Source: Sphingobium sp. CCH11-B1 (GTDB lineage: Bacteria; Pseudomonadota; Alphaproteobacteria; Sphingomonadales; Sphingomonadaceae). Taken from it: a stretch of DNA of 12,301 nucleotides. The stretch lies in NCBI RefSeq assembly GCF_001556865.1, contig NZ_LSJY01000139.1:1-12301 (forward strand), written 5' to 3'. Each line of letters starts with the position of its first letter. Within the stretch, counting starts at the first letter, position 1. Below the pieces are notes generated by a model. That model was not told the DNA's origin. It ran no database searches and saw nothing but the letters and a program-made list of their open reading frames with translations. The position numbers and the translations under genes were made by a program. Of this stretch, positions 1-6,759 are shown piece by piece.

Positions 1-300
1 CTTGGGTTTCCGCGCAGCGGGAAGCGCCGCGCTGAAACCCTGCCCGTCGGCGAGACCGGGGGTGCAAACGGAGGGGCGGCTTCGCGGGGAACCGGCTGCA
101 CGGAGCGAAGCGGAGGAAGCTGGGCGGAAGACGCTCCGAAGTGCGCCAGGGGCAGAGCCCCAAGCACCGCGCCGCTCGCGGCGCCACAAATGACGCACCC
201 TTGCGGCGGACGGCCGGCGCGGCGGCGTGCGCGCGGGCCTGTGGGCCAGCCGCCGCCGTGCCCTCCGGCCAGAGCGAGAGTGCTGCGCTGGGGAAAATGA
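1..300 (+). other. Unassigned open frames at left edge
   Basis: Two plus-strand frames run in from the left edge: one is open to a TGA at about 298-300, the other to a TGA ending at 193. Both are rich in Arg, Ala, Gly and Pro and both have G/C-rich third positions, so composition cannot separate them and neither shows a motif I recognise. One may be the 3' end of a gene lying to the left, for example a small conjugation accessory protein, but that is only a guess from the hairpin cluster that follows. Long open frames arise by chance in DNA this GC-rich. Within the stretch, CGGAGCG at 101-107 and CGCTCCG at 132-138 form an inverted repeat, and GGGGC-AGA-GCCCC at 149-161 is a perfect small hairpin. 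Confidence 0.2.
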
Positions 301-314
301 CGCGCGACCCCTGC

Positions 315-440
315 GCGGCGTCAGCCGCCAGAGTGCGCTCCCTAGATCCCCGCGCTCACTATCGGGGCGTTGCGGGGTGTCCCCGCTCGAAGGGGTAGCG
401 GGAGACCTATGGGCTCCCGGTCAGGGGAAGGCTTTCCCCT
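315..440. other. Hairpin cluster, candidate transfer origin
   Basis: At least four perfect small inverted repeats lie in 126 bases. They are GCGGC/GCCGC (315-319 and 324-328), GCGGGG/CCCCGC with a 3-base loop (372-386), CGGGAG/CTCCCG with a 9-base loop (399-419) and AGGGGAA/TTCCCCT with a 4-base loop (423-440). Just beyond, the minus strand reads CCTCATCCTATACAG (446-460). Its CATCCTA part differs by one base from the YATCCTG core of IncP/MOBP-type nick sites. Clustered hairpins next to a nick-like core in non-coding DNA are typical of oriT regions. No relaxase gene is visible in the window, so the role is inference. Stacked transcription terminators or folded leader RNA are alternatives. Confidence 0.3.
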
Positions 441-835
441 CAAACTGTATAGGATGAGGACAACAACAGCATAACCCGCACGCTGGAAGCGCGTTAAGAA
501 GACTATCGGCTGTGGCTGGAAATAAAGTGCCCCGGCGGTATGCGAGGCAGGGACCACCGGGGGATACCGGCTCCATATGGATGATCGGGGAGGAAAAGCC
601 AAGGATCACCGCTGCGCGCCTACGTTCATCTGCCGGGCGGTTCTACAGCGCCCGTCTCCACCGGCGCTTTGCGAGCCCATGCTACCAGTTCGCTCAATAT
701 CGCGGCCTGAGCTGAACAAATTTCTCCCCGATATTCGGTGACTTGATTACACTATGAGAGCGCCGCGCCGTTTGCGCGGTTGTCATGACGACTCGGTGCC
801 TATACCCGTCAGTTTGCAGGAAAGGAGGAGCGCTG
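441..835. other. Gene-free stretch upstream of ietA
   Basis: No reading frame here has a convincing start, ribosome site and protein motif together. The longest plus-strand frame (512-715) carries no recognisable domain. A purine-rich GGGGAGGAA near 589 resembles a ribosome site but is not followed by a start codon at the right distance. The stretch may hold remnants of a mobile-element gene and must contain the promoter of the ATPase-protease pair. TACACT at 748-753 could be a -10 box, but no good -35 box lies 16-18 bases before it. Confidence 0.4.
763..779 (+). promoter_or_regulatory. Hairpin in the ietA leader
   Basis: CCGCGC (763-768) and GCGCGG (774-779) form a perfect 6-bp stem with a 5-base loop, 56 bases upstream of the ATPase start codon. 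If transcription starts near 758-760, this stem would be at the very 5' end of the mRNA, where it could stabilise the message. An operator or an attenuator is equally possible. There is no T-run after it, so a simple intrinsic terminator is unlikely. Confidence 0.25.
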
Positions 836-1828
836 ATGTCAACCAAGCAGATCGTCGCGCTGCTCAATTCGCACGTTGCTGGGGACGAAGAGCAATTTCT
901 GTCGATAGCGCTCCAGGTCGCGGCACAGCAAGCGCGCCAAGGCAATGCCGAGGAGGCGAACCAGTTGAAGCGCCTCGTCCAAAAGGCGCGCGAACGGCTT
1001 GGCAACGCGCCTACCGGCCAAGCGCCAATCCCTCTGGCACGGCCGCGCGGCGAGTTGCAAGGGCTGGTCGAGAGCAGCTATCCGAAGACCAAGCTCGACA
1101 ACATGGTGCTTGGCGAGGCCATTCGCTCGCGGTTGCAGCGCGTTGTCCGGCAGCAAAGCGAGCGGGCGACCTTGCGCGATCATGGGCAGGTTCCGGCGAC
1201 GCACCTGCTGCTTGTCGGGCCTCCGGGCACGGGCAAGACCATGACGGCTTCGGCACTCGCGGGAGAGCTGCGCTTGCCGCTGTTCACGGCACGGCTGGAC
1301 TCGTTGTTCAGCCGCTTCTTTGGGGAGACGGCCGGCAAGCTGCGCTTGCTGTTTGATCAGATTGCGCAGACCCGCGGCGTCTATTTGCTCGACGAGTTCG
1401 ACGCGATCGGTTCGCGTCGTGGCGATCCCAATGACGTCGGCGAGATTCGACGGGTTCTTAACTCGGTGCTCTCCTTCATGGAGGAGCCTAACTCAACCGA
1501 CAGTATCGTCATCGCGGCGACCAACCATGTCGAGATACTCGACAAGGCGCTGGCACGCAGGTTTGATGAAGTCATCGAATATCGGCTGCCCGATCCCGAA
1601 TCCGCGCGCGCGATCCTCTCACGCCGGCTGGGACGCTACCGCCTGACCGCCAAGGCTTGGGCGTCGATCGCTCCCATCACGGAAGGCTTGAGCCAGGGGG
1701 AGCTGGTGCGCGCGGCCGATGCCGTCGTGAAGGACGCTATCCTCGAAGGGGCTAAGTCGATCTCGGCCGACCATTTGCGCATCGCGCTCCAAGACCGCCA
1801 AATCTTTCGACAGAGCTTTGGACATTGA
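836..1828 (+). CDS. ietA: AAA+ ATPase, IetA-type
   Basis: This is a 330-residue AAA+ ATPase. Residues 1-80 are helical and charged and lack a known domain. The ATPase core follows, with Walker A GPPGTGKT at 128-135, Walker B YLLDEF at 183-188, sensor-1 in ATNH (Asn230) and the arginine-finger pair in RRFD (241-242). A small helical lid region at about 250-320 completes the fold. The start was placed at 836, not at an in-frame ATG at 785, because AAAGGAGG at 821-828 is an excellent ribosome site 7 bases before it. The gene lies 68 bases upstream of a same-strand S8 protease gene. AAA-ATPase plus subtilisin pairs of this layout are IetAS systems, first described on the Agrobacterium plasmid pTiC58 as a toxin-antitoxin-like stability and incompatibility locus and later examined as anti-phage defence. 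The ATPase is regarded as the antitoxin-like or controlling partner. The family call is strong; the function in this host is inferred. Confidence 0.85.
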   Translation: MSTKQIVALLNSHVAGDEEQFLSIALQVAAQQARQGNAEEANQLKRLVQKARERLGNAPTGQAPIPLARPRGELQGLVESSYPKTKLDNMVLGEAIRSRLQRVVRQQSERATLRDHGQVPATHLLLVGPPGTGKTMTASALAGELRLPLFTARLDSLFSRFFGETAGKLRLLFDQIAQTRGVYLLDEFDAIGSRRGDPNDVGEIRRVLNSVLSFMEEPNSTDSIVIAATNHVEILDKALARRFDEVIEYRLPDPESARAILSRRLGRYRLTAKAWASIAPITEGLSQGELVRAADAVVKDAILEGAKSISADHLRIALQDRQIFRQSFGH

Positions 1829-1896
1829 AGCGCCGGCGTCGTCCGTCGGCGAGAAGAGGCCGCGTGGGGAAGCGGTGGGAATGACTTGAGGGGGGT

Positions 1897-4452
1897 ATGC
1901 CCGAAAATGAAGCCGGTGCGGCGCCACGCCAGCCGCATATCTCGATCACGCGATGGCGCGAGGCAGCGCAGTATGTCTATCCCCGACTTCGGCGCGAACG
2001 ACGCGAGCGGCGTGAAGACTACCATGCCCATGCCGAAGCCCTGCTCGGACAGTTGGGGGAAGCTCTAGGCAACCTCCCGCCGCCCCAAGAGGACGTCCGC
2101 ATCCCGGTCGACGGGCTGAAACGCGGCGTTCTCGTCGAGGTCGAGACGATGGTGCCGAGCGAGCGCGCCAAGGCCACGAAGATACCGGCGCTGGATTTCC
2201 CGGCGCAGGAGATCGTCGTCCTCCGTTCCGAGCGTAGCGAGGATCGCACAGAGCGGGCGGTAGTGTTCGTTCCCGATGACGCTCGCGCATTCCTGACCGG
2301 CCGGATCGCGGCCTATGGCTCCGAAGATCTCGGCAATCACGAGCGTCCCGACATCGACAAATTCGAGGTGATCGAGGCGATCCGCGCCGCTGCGGCGCGC
2401 ACGCTCGTCGTCGGCACGCCGGACTTGGCATCGCCAGCGCCGCAGTGGTGGGAGCTTTGGCTGCGTCGCCCCGATGCGATCGTGGAGGCGGTGGTGGCGG
2501 CCGCGCAGCAGGCGGGACTCGACGTGTATCCCGACCGGCTGCAATTTCCTGAAACCTCGGTCATATTCGTGCTCGGAACAGCCGAGGCGACCCTTGGGCT
2601 CGTCGGCCGCCTCAACGGCGCGATCAGCGAAGTGCGGCGCGCCAGCCAGAGCATCGAGCCGTTCCTTGACCAAGGCGACAAGAGCTTGGGGCAGCACGCG
2701 CTTGTGGCCGAATATTGCGGGCGGGTGACGCCTCCGCCAGCGGATGCGCCGGTGGTTTGCGTGATCGACACGGGCGTTGCGGCAGCGCACCCGCTGATCG
2801 CTCCCGCGCTGGCCGGTGCGTGGACTGTGAACGATGCCTGGGGCACCGACGATCACGCCGGCGCCGGCGGGCATGGAACGGGCATGGCGAGCCTTGTCCT
2901 GCATGGCGACCTGCTTGGGCCTATGAGCGGCCAACGCCAGGTCGTGCTCGGCCATGCCGTCGAATCCGTGAAGTTCCTTCCGCCCGGCGGCTTTCCGGCG
3001 ACCGAGCCGGCGCGCTATGGCATTATCACGCAAGCAGCCGTGGCCGTGGCCGAAATCGAACGGGCCAATATCCCGCGCAGCTTCTGCATCGCCACCTCCT
3101 CGCCCGATCTTTCTTCGGAGGCACCATCAAGCTGGAGCGGCGCGGTCGATCAGATTTGCGCCGGCTCAATGCCGGGTGAGCAGCAGGCGGGGCTCGCCGC
3201 CAAGGATCACCCCAAGCGTCTCGTGCTGATCGCCACCGGCAATATGGACGGCGGGCTCAAGGCCGTGGTCGAGCAGCATCATGCACTCGAAGACCCCGCG
3301 CAGAGCTGGAATGCGCTCACTATCGGCGGATACACGGCGAAGGCTGACCAGGCGCAAGACGAACCCGAGTTGATTCCGCTGGTCGCGCCGAACGAGCGCA
3401 GCCCATTCAGCCGGGGATCGCAGACCCTTCCGGCTGACCTGACGCCGATCAAGCCCGACGTGCTGTTCGAGGCCGGCAACATGATGATGGACAATGCCCA
3501 GTTTTGCGGCTGGCACCCGGCGGTCTCGCTGCTCTCGGCAGGCAGGGATGTGGCTACGGAGCCGCTGGTGCCCTTCTGGGCGACCAGCGCCGCGACGGGC
3601 GTGGCCGGCAATTTCATTGGGCGACTCAAGGCCGATCTACCCGGCCGGTGGCCGGAAACCTACCGCGCTCTCACCGTTCATTCCGCCGAATGGCCTGGGC
3701 CAATTCGTAAGCTGCTGATCGGCACCGGCCGTAGCTGGAAGACGGGCAGCAAGGGCACGAAGCAGCAAATCCTACGCAGCATGGGCTTTGGCGTGCCCAA
3801 CCTGGTTCGCGCGGCCGCGTCGGCGCGCAATGATGTGACCTTGCTCGCCGAGGCCGAGATTCAACCTTATGCCGCTTCGGCCGACGGGCGCTCGGCCGTA
3901 TTCAACGAGGTGCATTTCTACGCCCTGCCTTGGCCGAAGGCAGCGCTAGAAGCGCTGGAAAACGCTTCGGTGATGATGAAGGTGACGCTCTCCTATTTCA
4001 TCGAACCCAACCTTTCAGGCCGGGCCAGCACCCGACCCGACACCTATCGCTCCTACGGCCTGCGCTTCGCCTTGAAGAAACGGCGCGAGACGGCCAATGA
4101 TTTTCGGACACGATTGAGCAAGACCGAGGAGAAGGCGGAAAAGGCCGGTCAGGAGACCGACTATTGGTTGCTCGGGCCGCAGGCCGTTCAGGCTGGGTCG
4201 CTTCATTGCGACCTGTGGCGAGGTCCGGCAATCGACCTTGCCGCGCACGACCAGATCGCGATCTATCCGGTCGGCGGCTGGTGGAAATCGCACATCGGAC
4301 AGAACCGCATGAACGACAAGGGCCGCTATGCGCTCGCGATCTCCATCTCGGCGCCGGATCAGGACGTCGACCTTTATGCCGAGATCGCGGCGGCGATCGA
4401 GGCGCGGATTGCCGCCGAAGTGGCGGTGGCAGCCGGGCCGGATCAAGGGTGA
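1897..4452 (+). CDS. ietS: Subtilisin-like S8 serine protease, IetS-type
   Basis: This is an 851-residue cytoplasmic-type protease with no signal peptide or membrane segment. The first 280 residues are a charged N-terminal region, with an Arg/Glu-rich stretch at about 30-41. The S8 catalytic parts follow in order: Asp291 in VIDTGV, His326 in GGHGTGMA, oxyanion-hole Asn449 in ATGN, and nucleophile Ser564 in WATSAATGVAG. The remaining 280 residues form a C-terminal domain of unknown fold. The serine motif departs from the textbook GTSMAAP: Ala replaces the first Gly, and Thr-Gly follows in place of Ala-Pro. The ATG at 1897 is the first possible start, since an in-frame TGA lies at 1882-1884; the purine run GAGGGG at 1888-1893 is unusually close to it. 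The gene follows ietA by 68 bases and is probably co-transcribed. In the IetAS family the protease is the toxic or effector half, held in check by the ATPase. Its 3' end overlaps the convergent gene by 10 bases. Confidence 0.85.
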   Translation: MPENEAGAAPRQPHISITRWREAAQYVYPRLRRERRERREDYHAHAEALLGQLGEALGNLPPPQEDVRIPVDGLKRGVLVEVETMVPSERAKATKIPALDFPAQEIVVLRSERSEDRTERAVVFVPDDARAFLTGRIAAYGSEDLGNHERPDIDKFEVIEAIRAAAARTLVVGTPDLASPAPQWWELWLRRPDAIVEAVVAAAQQAGLDVYPDRLQFPETSVIFVLGTAEATLGLVGRLNGAISEVRRASQSIEPFLDQGDKSLGQHALVAEYCGRVTPPPADAPVVCVIDTGVAAAHPLIAPALAGAWTVNDAWGTDDHAGAGGHGTGMASLVLHGDLLGPMSGQRQVVLGHAVESVKFLPPGGFPATEPARYGIITQAAVAVAEIERANIPRSFCIATSSPDLSSEAPSSWSGAVDQICAGSMPGEQQAGLAAKDHPKRLVLIATGNMDGGLKAVVEQHHALEDPAQSWNALTIGGYTAKADQAQDEPELIPLVAPNERSPFSRGSQTLPADLTPIKPDVLFEAGNMMMDNAQFCGWHPAVSLLSAGRDVATEPLVPFWATSAATGVAGNFIGRLKADLPGRWPETYRALTVHSAEWPGPIRKLLIGTGRSWKTGSKGTKQQILRSMGFGVPNLVRAAASARNDVTLLAEAEIQPYAASADGRSAVFNEVHFYALPWPKAALEALENASVMMKVTLSYFIEPNLSGRASTRPDTYRSYGLRFALKKRRETANDFRTRLSKTEEKAEKAGQETDYWLLGPQAVQAGSLHCDLWRGPAIDLAAHDQIAIYPVGGWWKSHIGQNRMNDKGRYALAISISAPDQDVDLYAEIAAAIEARIAAEVAVAAGPDQG

Positions 4453-5981
4453 TGAGCCTCGCTCGGAGCCAGGTCGATTGGCTGCACCTCGTGCTGAGCC
4501 CGTCGGGCCTCCAGCCAGTCCAGGCCAGCGCTCGTCAACTCCCAGCGCTTCGCTGCGTGATCGCCCGACCCAATGCAGCGAACCCATCCGCGCTTCTGTA
4601 AATCGGAAGCCGCGAGACCAACGGATCGGTAGAATTTGAACGGATTGCTGAGCTGATCCTGAATCTCGCGACTGGTAAGCGGGCCGGATTCGAGGAGCGC
4701 GAGGATTTCCGGCGTGCGCCCCTGGCCCGGCGATGAATAGTGCCTGGACGCAGCCTGCTGGGCGCGATCCGCAGCATCGCGTTCGACTGCACGGCGCGCT
4801 TTGTTGGGACTCATCGCCTTGCCGGCGAGCTTCGCGGCCGCGATTGCGGTCGTGCCCTGTTTGGTGAGCCGATAGATCGGCGCGCGTCCCGGCATCGGCC
4901 TTTCCTGAACGATGTAACCCGACATCCGCAATCGCTGGAGATACTGACCCGCGCTTGGAGCCCGCTTTGACCGGACACCCGCTGCGGCGCTGATGTCGAG
5001 TGCGCGGGCTGGTCCGAGCGCATCGAGAGCGAGTAGGAGACGCACCTGTTCGGGTTTCAGCGCTGCGGAGACGTCGTTGCCTGGTAGGTGCTCACCTTCG
5101 AGATCATAGGCGCTGTGCGTTAATCCCTTCTGAGTGAGCCGGATAAGCTGGCGTTTGGGAGTCCCAGCCTTCTCGACAAGCCCCTTGGCGACAAGACGCT
5201 TGAGTGCGCTGTGGGTCGACTGGCCGAGCCGCTCGACGAGTGCTGCTCGGCGCGCGCCGCCGACTGGCGGAATGAGCCTCAACGTCGCCTTTTCGAGCGA
5301 GCCCATCTTAGGTTCGCGATCCACCAGGACGTCGAGCGTCCTTTTCCCGCTTTGTGCATAGACCCATTCGGAGGACTCACCGGGTGTAGGCAGACGGCGG
5401 ATAAGGCCGGATTTCATCAGCTTCTTGAGAATCTGGTCCACCGCTTGACGGCTGACACCCTCTCGCTGGCGAAGTTCTGCGGCCGTGGCCGGCTTTGCTA
5501 GAGCGTCATAAATGGTTTGTTGCCGCGTCCCGAGCTGTCCCCGAAAATAGGGTTCGCGTTGCTTCACCGCGATCTCCGCATCGAGCGGTCGGCTCCCATC
5601 TCGAAACAGGCCGTGACTGACGCGCACAAGGTGCCCGTCCATCAGCAGCAGTTCGAGCGCGGCGCGCGAATTGCGCACATGCTTGATGTCACGCCAGCGC
5701 ACCACGCCGCGCTCCCGGACGATTTTAAGCATGGTGTGCGCACCAGTCCCTGGATTGGGTTCCCATCGGGGCGGCGCGGAAGGTAATTTGTCGGACGTTA
5801 CCGCACGCACGGCAACCCGCACTTCAGTAGCTCCAAAATGATGCCGTAGAACCTGCTCCAGCCGAGTTGCATCCACTACAGGACAGTCAAACTCCACATC
5901 GACTCGATATCCTTTCGACTTCCGCACAACTTCCCCCGGGAGTGGCATCACCGCAATAGCCGCAATGGAGGCAAGCGTCAC
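4443..5981 (-). CDS. Multi winged-helix protein, unknown function
   Basis: I do not recognise this 512-residue protein as a named family. After an N-terminal segment of about 75 residues, it reads as about five winged-helix units of MarR-like character, at roughly 81-128, 151-210, 229-290, 311-378 and 422-492. Each has helix-turn-helix text such as GVSRQAVDQILKKLMKSGLI, followed by a wing ending in a YRLTKQG or IRLTQKGL type strand. Linkers are basic and the whole is rich in Arg, Lys and Ala, fitting DNA binding. No catalytic motif, signal peptide or membrane segment is seen. The GTG at 5981 is the first start after a TGA five codons upstream; ATG at 5948 is an alternative, and neither has a clear ribosome site. 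The gene converges on ietS with a 10-base overlap, so it may regulate or assist that pair, or be a separate island regulator. Repeated TTGTCTCCA motifs lie 120-330 bases upstream. Confidence 0.75.
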   Translation of the reverse strand: MTLASIAAIAVMPLPGEVVRKSKGYRVDVEFDCPVVDATRLEQVLRHHFGATEVRVAVRAVTSDKLPSAPPRWEPNPGTGAHTMLKIVRERGVVRWRDIKHVRNSRAALELLLMDGHLVRVSHGLFRDGSRPLDAEIAVKQREPYFRGQLGTRQQTIYDALAKPATAAELRQREGVSRQAVDQILKKLMKSGLIRRLPTPGESSEWVYAQSGKRTLDVLVDREPKMGSLEKATLRLIPPVGGARRAALVERLGQSTHSALKRLVAKGLVEKAGTPKRQLIRLTQKGLTHSAYDLEGEHLPGNDVSAALKPEQVRLLLALDALGPARALDISAAAGVRSKRAPSAGQYLQRLRMSGYIVQERPMPGRAPIYRLTKQGTTAIAAAKLAGKAMSPNKARRAVERDAADRAQQAASRHYSSPGQGRTPEILALLESGPLTSREIQDQLSNPFKFYRSVGLAASDLQKRGWVRCIGSGDHAAKRWELTSAGLDWLEARRAQHEVQPIDLAPSEAHHP

Positions 5982-6101
5982 GTTATGCCAGCATCACAAC
6001 GCTGACCGGCTGGCTGTTGCCGAGCGCAGCGGCGTGGATCATCAGCTATTCGACAGCCGCGAGGCTTCCTGGGTCCGAGCGCATGGTCGCGGATAAGCGC
6101 G

Positions 6102-6308
6102 TTGTCTCCAGCTTCGGCCCGATTGTCTCCAGTCGGCGGGGCCATTGTCTCCAGCCACCGGGTCGCGTGGAAGGGGCGAAATGGCCGCGCGGGGGCGCAA
6201 AAGATCGGGCGCAACCTGCGCCAGCCAACGCCAGGGGCGGCCCATTCTTGGCGATTTTCTGGAGACATTATGGAGACAACGGGCTTTACAGAGGGCGTTG
6301 TCTCCAAC
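6102..6308. repeat. Cluster of six TTGTCTCCA-type repeats
   Basis: TTGTCTCCAG occurs three times in direct order at 6102-6111, 6123-6132 and 6145-6154, with periods of 21 and 22 bases (two helical turns). Inverted copies follow as CTGGAGACA (6259-6267) and ATGGAGACAA (6270-6279), then another direct copy, TTGTCTCCAA (6299-6308). Six copies of a 9-10-base word in 207 bases cannot be chance. The cluster lies between the 5' end of the multi winged-helix gene and the tRNA-Gly terminator. It could be operator sites for that protein or arm-type sites of a tyrosine recombinase that inserted the island at the tRNA. No gene in 5982-6357 is supported. Confidence 0.75.
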
Positions 6309-6331
6309 GAAAAAGCGGCCCGAAGGCCGCT
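6309..6331 (-). terminator. Intrinsic terminator of tRNA-Gly
   Basis: On the minus strand AGCGGCC, a TTCG tetraloop and GGCCGCT form a perfect 7-bp GC-rich stem (6331 down to 6314), followed directly by a run of five T (6314-6310). This is a textbook Rho-independent terminator about 27 bases after the 3' end of the tRNA, on the same strand. Confidence 0.9.
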
Positions 6332-6357
6332 AATCCACTGATTTCCATAGAGAAAAC

Positions 6358-6432
6358 TGGAGCGGGCGAAGGGATTCGAACCCTCGACCCCAACCTTGGC
6401 AAGGTTGTGCTCTACCCCTGAGCTACGCCCGC
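6358..6432 (-). tRNA. tRNA-Gly (GCC)
   Basis: Read on the minus strand this is a complete 75-base tRNA with encoded CCA. The acceptor stem is GCGGGCG/CGCCCGC with discriminator T; the D arm reads TAGCTCAGGGGTAGAGCA; the anticodon GCC (plus 6400-6398) sits in a TTGCCAA loop; and the T arm GAGGGTTCGAATCCCTT is canonical. It decodes GGC/GGU as glycine. The DNA on its 3' side looks like an inserted island, and tRNA 3' ends are common integrase targets. No second copy of the tRNA 3' end (attR) is visible in the window. Confidence 0.97.
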
Positions 6433-6473
6433 TCTGGCGGCCGGAGGAGAAGTCCCTCTCGGCGGGTGGCGGG

Positions 6474-6502
6474 GAACTAGCAGCGCTTGTCCGCATCGGC
6501 AA
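6474..6502 (-). promoter_or_regulatory. Candidate promoter of tRNA-Gly
   Basis: The minus strand reads TTGCCG (6502-6497), a 17-base spacer, then TAGTTC (6479-6474). This places a start point about 35 bases before the mature tRNA 5' end. The -35 match is fair and the -10 match is weak. Position and spacing are the main support. Confidence 0.35.
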
Positions 6503-6652
6503 GGGAAGAATTGCACAAAAATGAAATTGGCTGATTGGACATGGAAACCTGAGGATTTTCGCCTTTTTTTTGCGTTCGGACATGGCCGTCATGATAAGCC
6601 ATACGGGTTAGGTCTGGCGAATCGGGGACATAAACAACTCGGCGCGCCCGGT

Positions 6653-6681
6653 TTGGGGCCGGAACGTATATCTGCTATCTT
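6653..6681 (+). promoter_or_regulatory. Candidate promoter of paoABC
   Basis: TTGGGG (6653-6658) and TATCTT (6676-6681) are 17 bases apart and would give a leader of about 72 bases before the paoA start codon. I see no other -35/-10 pair as good in the 6433-6759 gap. That gap otherwise holds a run of eight or nine T near 6563-6571 without a clear stem before it, and no gene. No regulator operator is obvious. Confidence 0.4.
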
Positions 6682-6759
6682 GTGCGGGAGGACGCACAGG
6701 GCGGGATCGAACCGGCTTCATCTTCGTAGTGCCTCACAGAGGAACAGGGAGGATCATCC

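Noticed and set aside
101..161. CGGAGCG/CGCTCCG inverted repeat followed by AAGTGCGCC, reminiscent of the RSF1010-type (MOBQ) nick region
   Set aside because: The match to the nick core is short, the region may be the end of a coding frame, and the hairpin cluster at 315-440 is a better transfer-origin candidate. No MOBQ relaxase is visible.
512..715. Plus-strand frame of 67 codons in the left intergenic stretch, considered as a relaxase remnant
   Set aside because: No recognisable relaxase motif in this or the neighbouring frame, and no usable ribosome site; could be chance in GC-rich DNA.
6102..6308. CRISPR array as explanation of the TTGTCTCCA repeats
   Set aside because: Repeat unit is only 10 bases, spacers of 11-12 bases are far too short, orientation is mixed, and there are no cas genes.
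6555..6573. T-run near 6563-6571 as an intrinsic terminator on the plus strand
   Set aside because: The preceding GAAA...TTTTC pairing is short and AT-rich, and no plus-strand gene ends there.
5978..6592. Long minus-strand open frame (about 204 codons) between the winged-helix gene and paoA
   Set aside because: It reads straight through the tRNA-Gly gene; the peptide GVEHNLAKVGVEGSNPFARS is the familiar false translation of tRNA-Gly. The rest has no motif and crosses the terminator and repeats.
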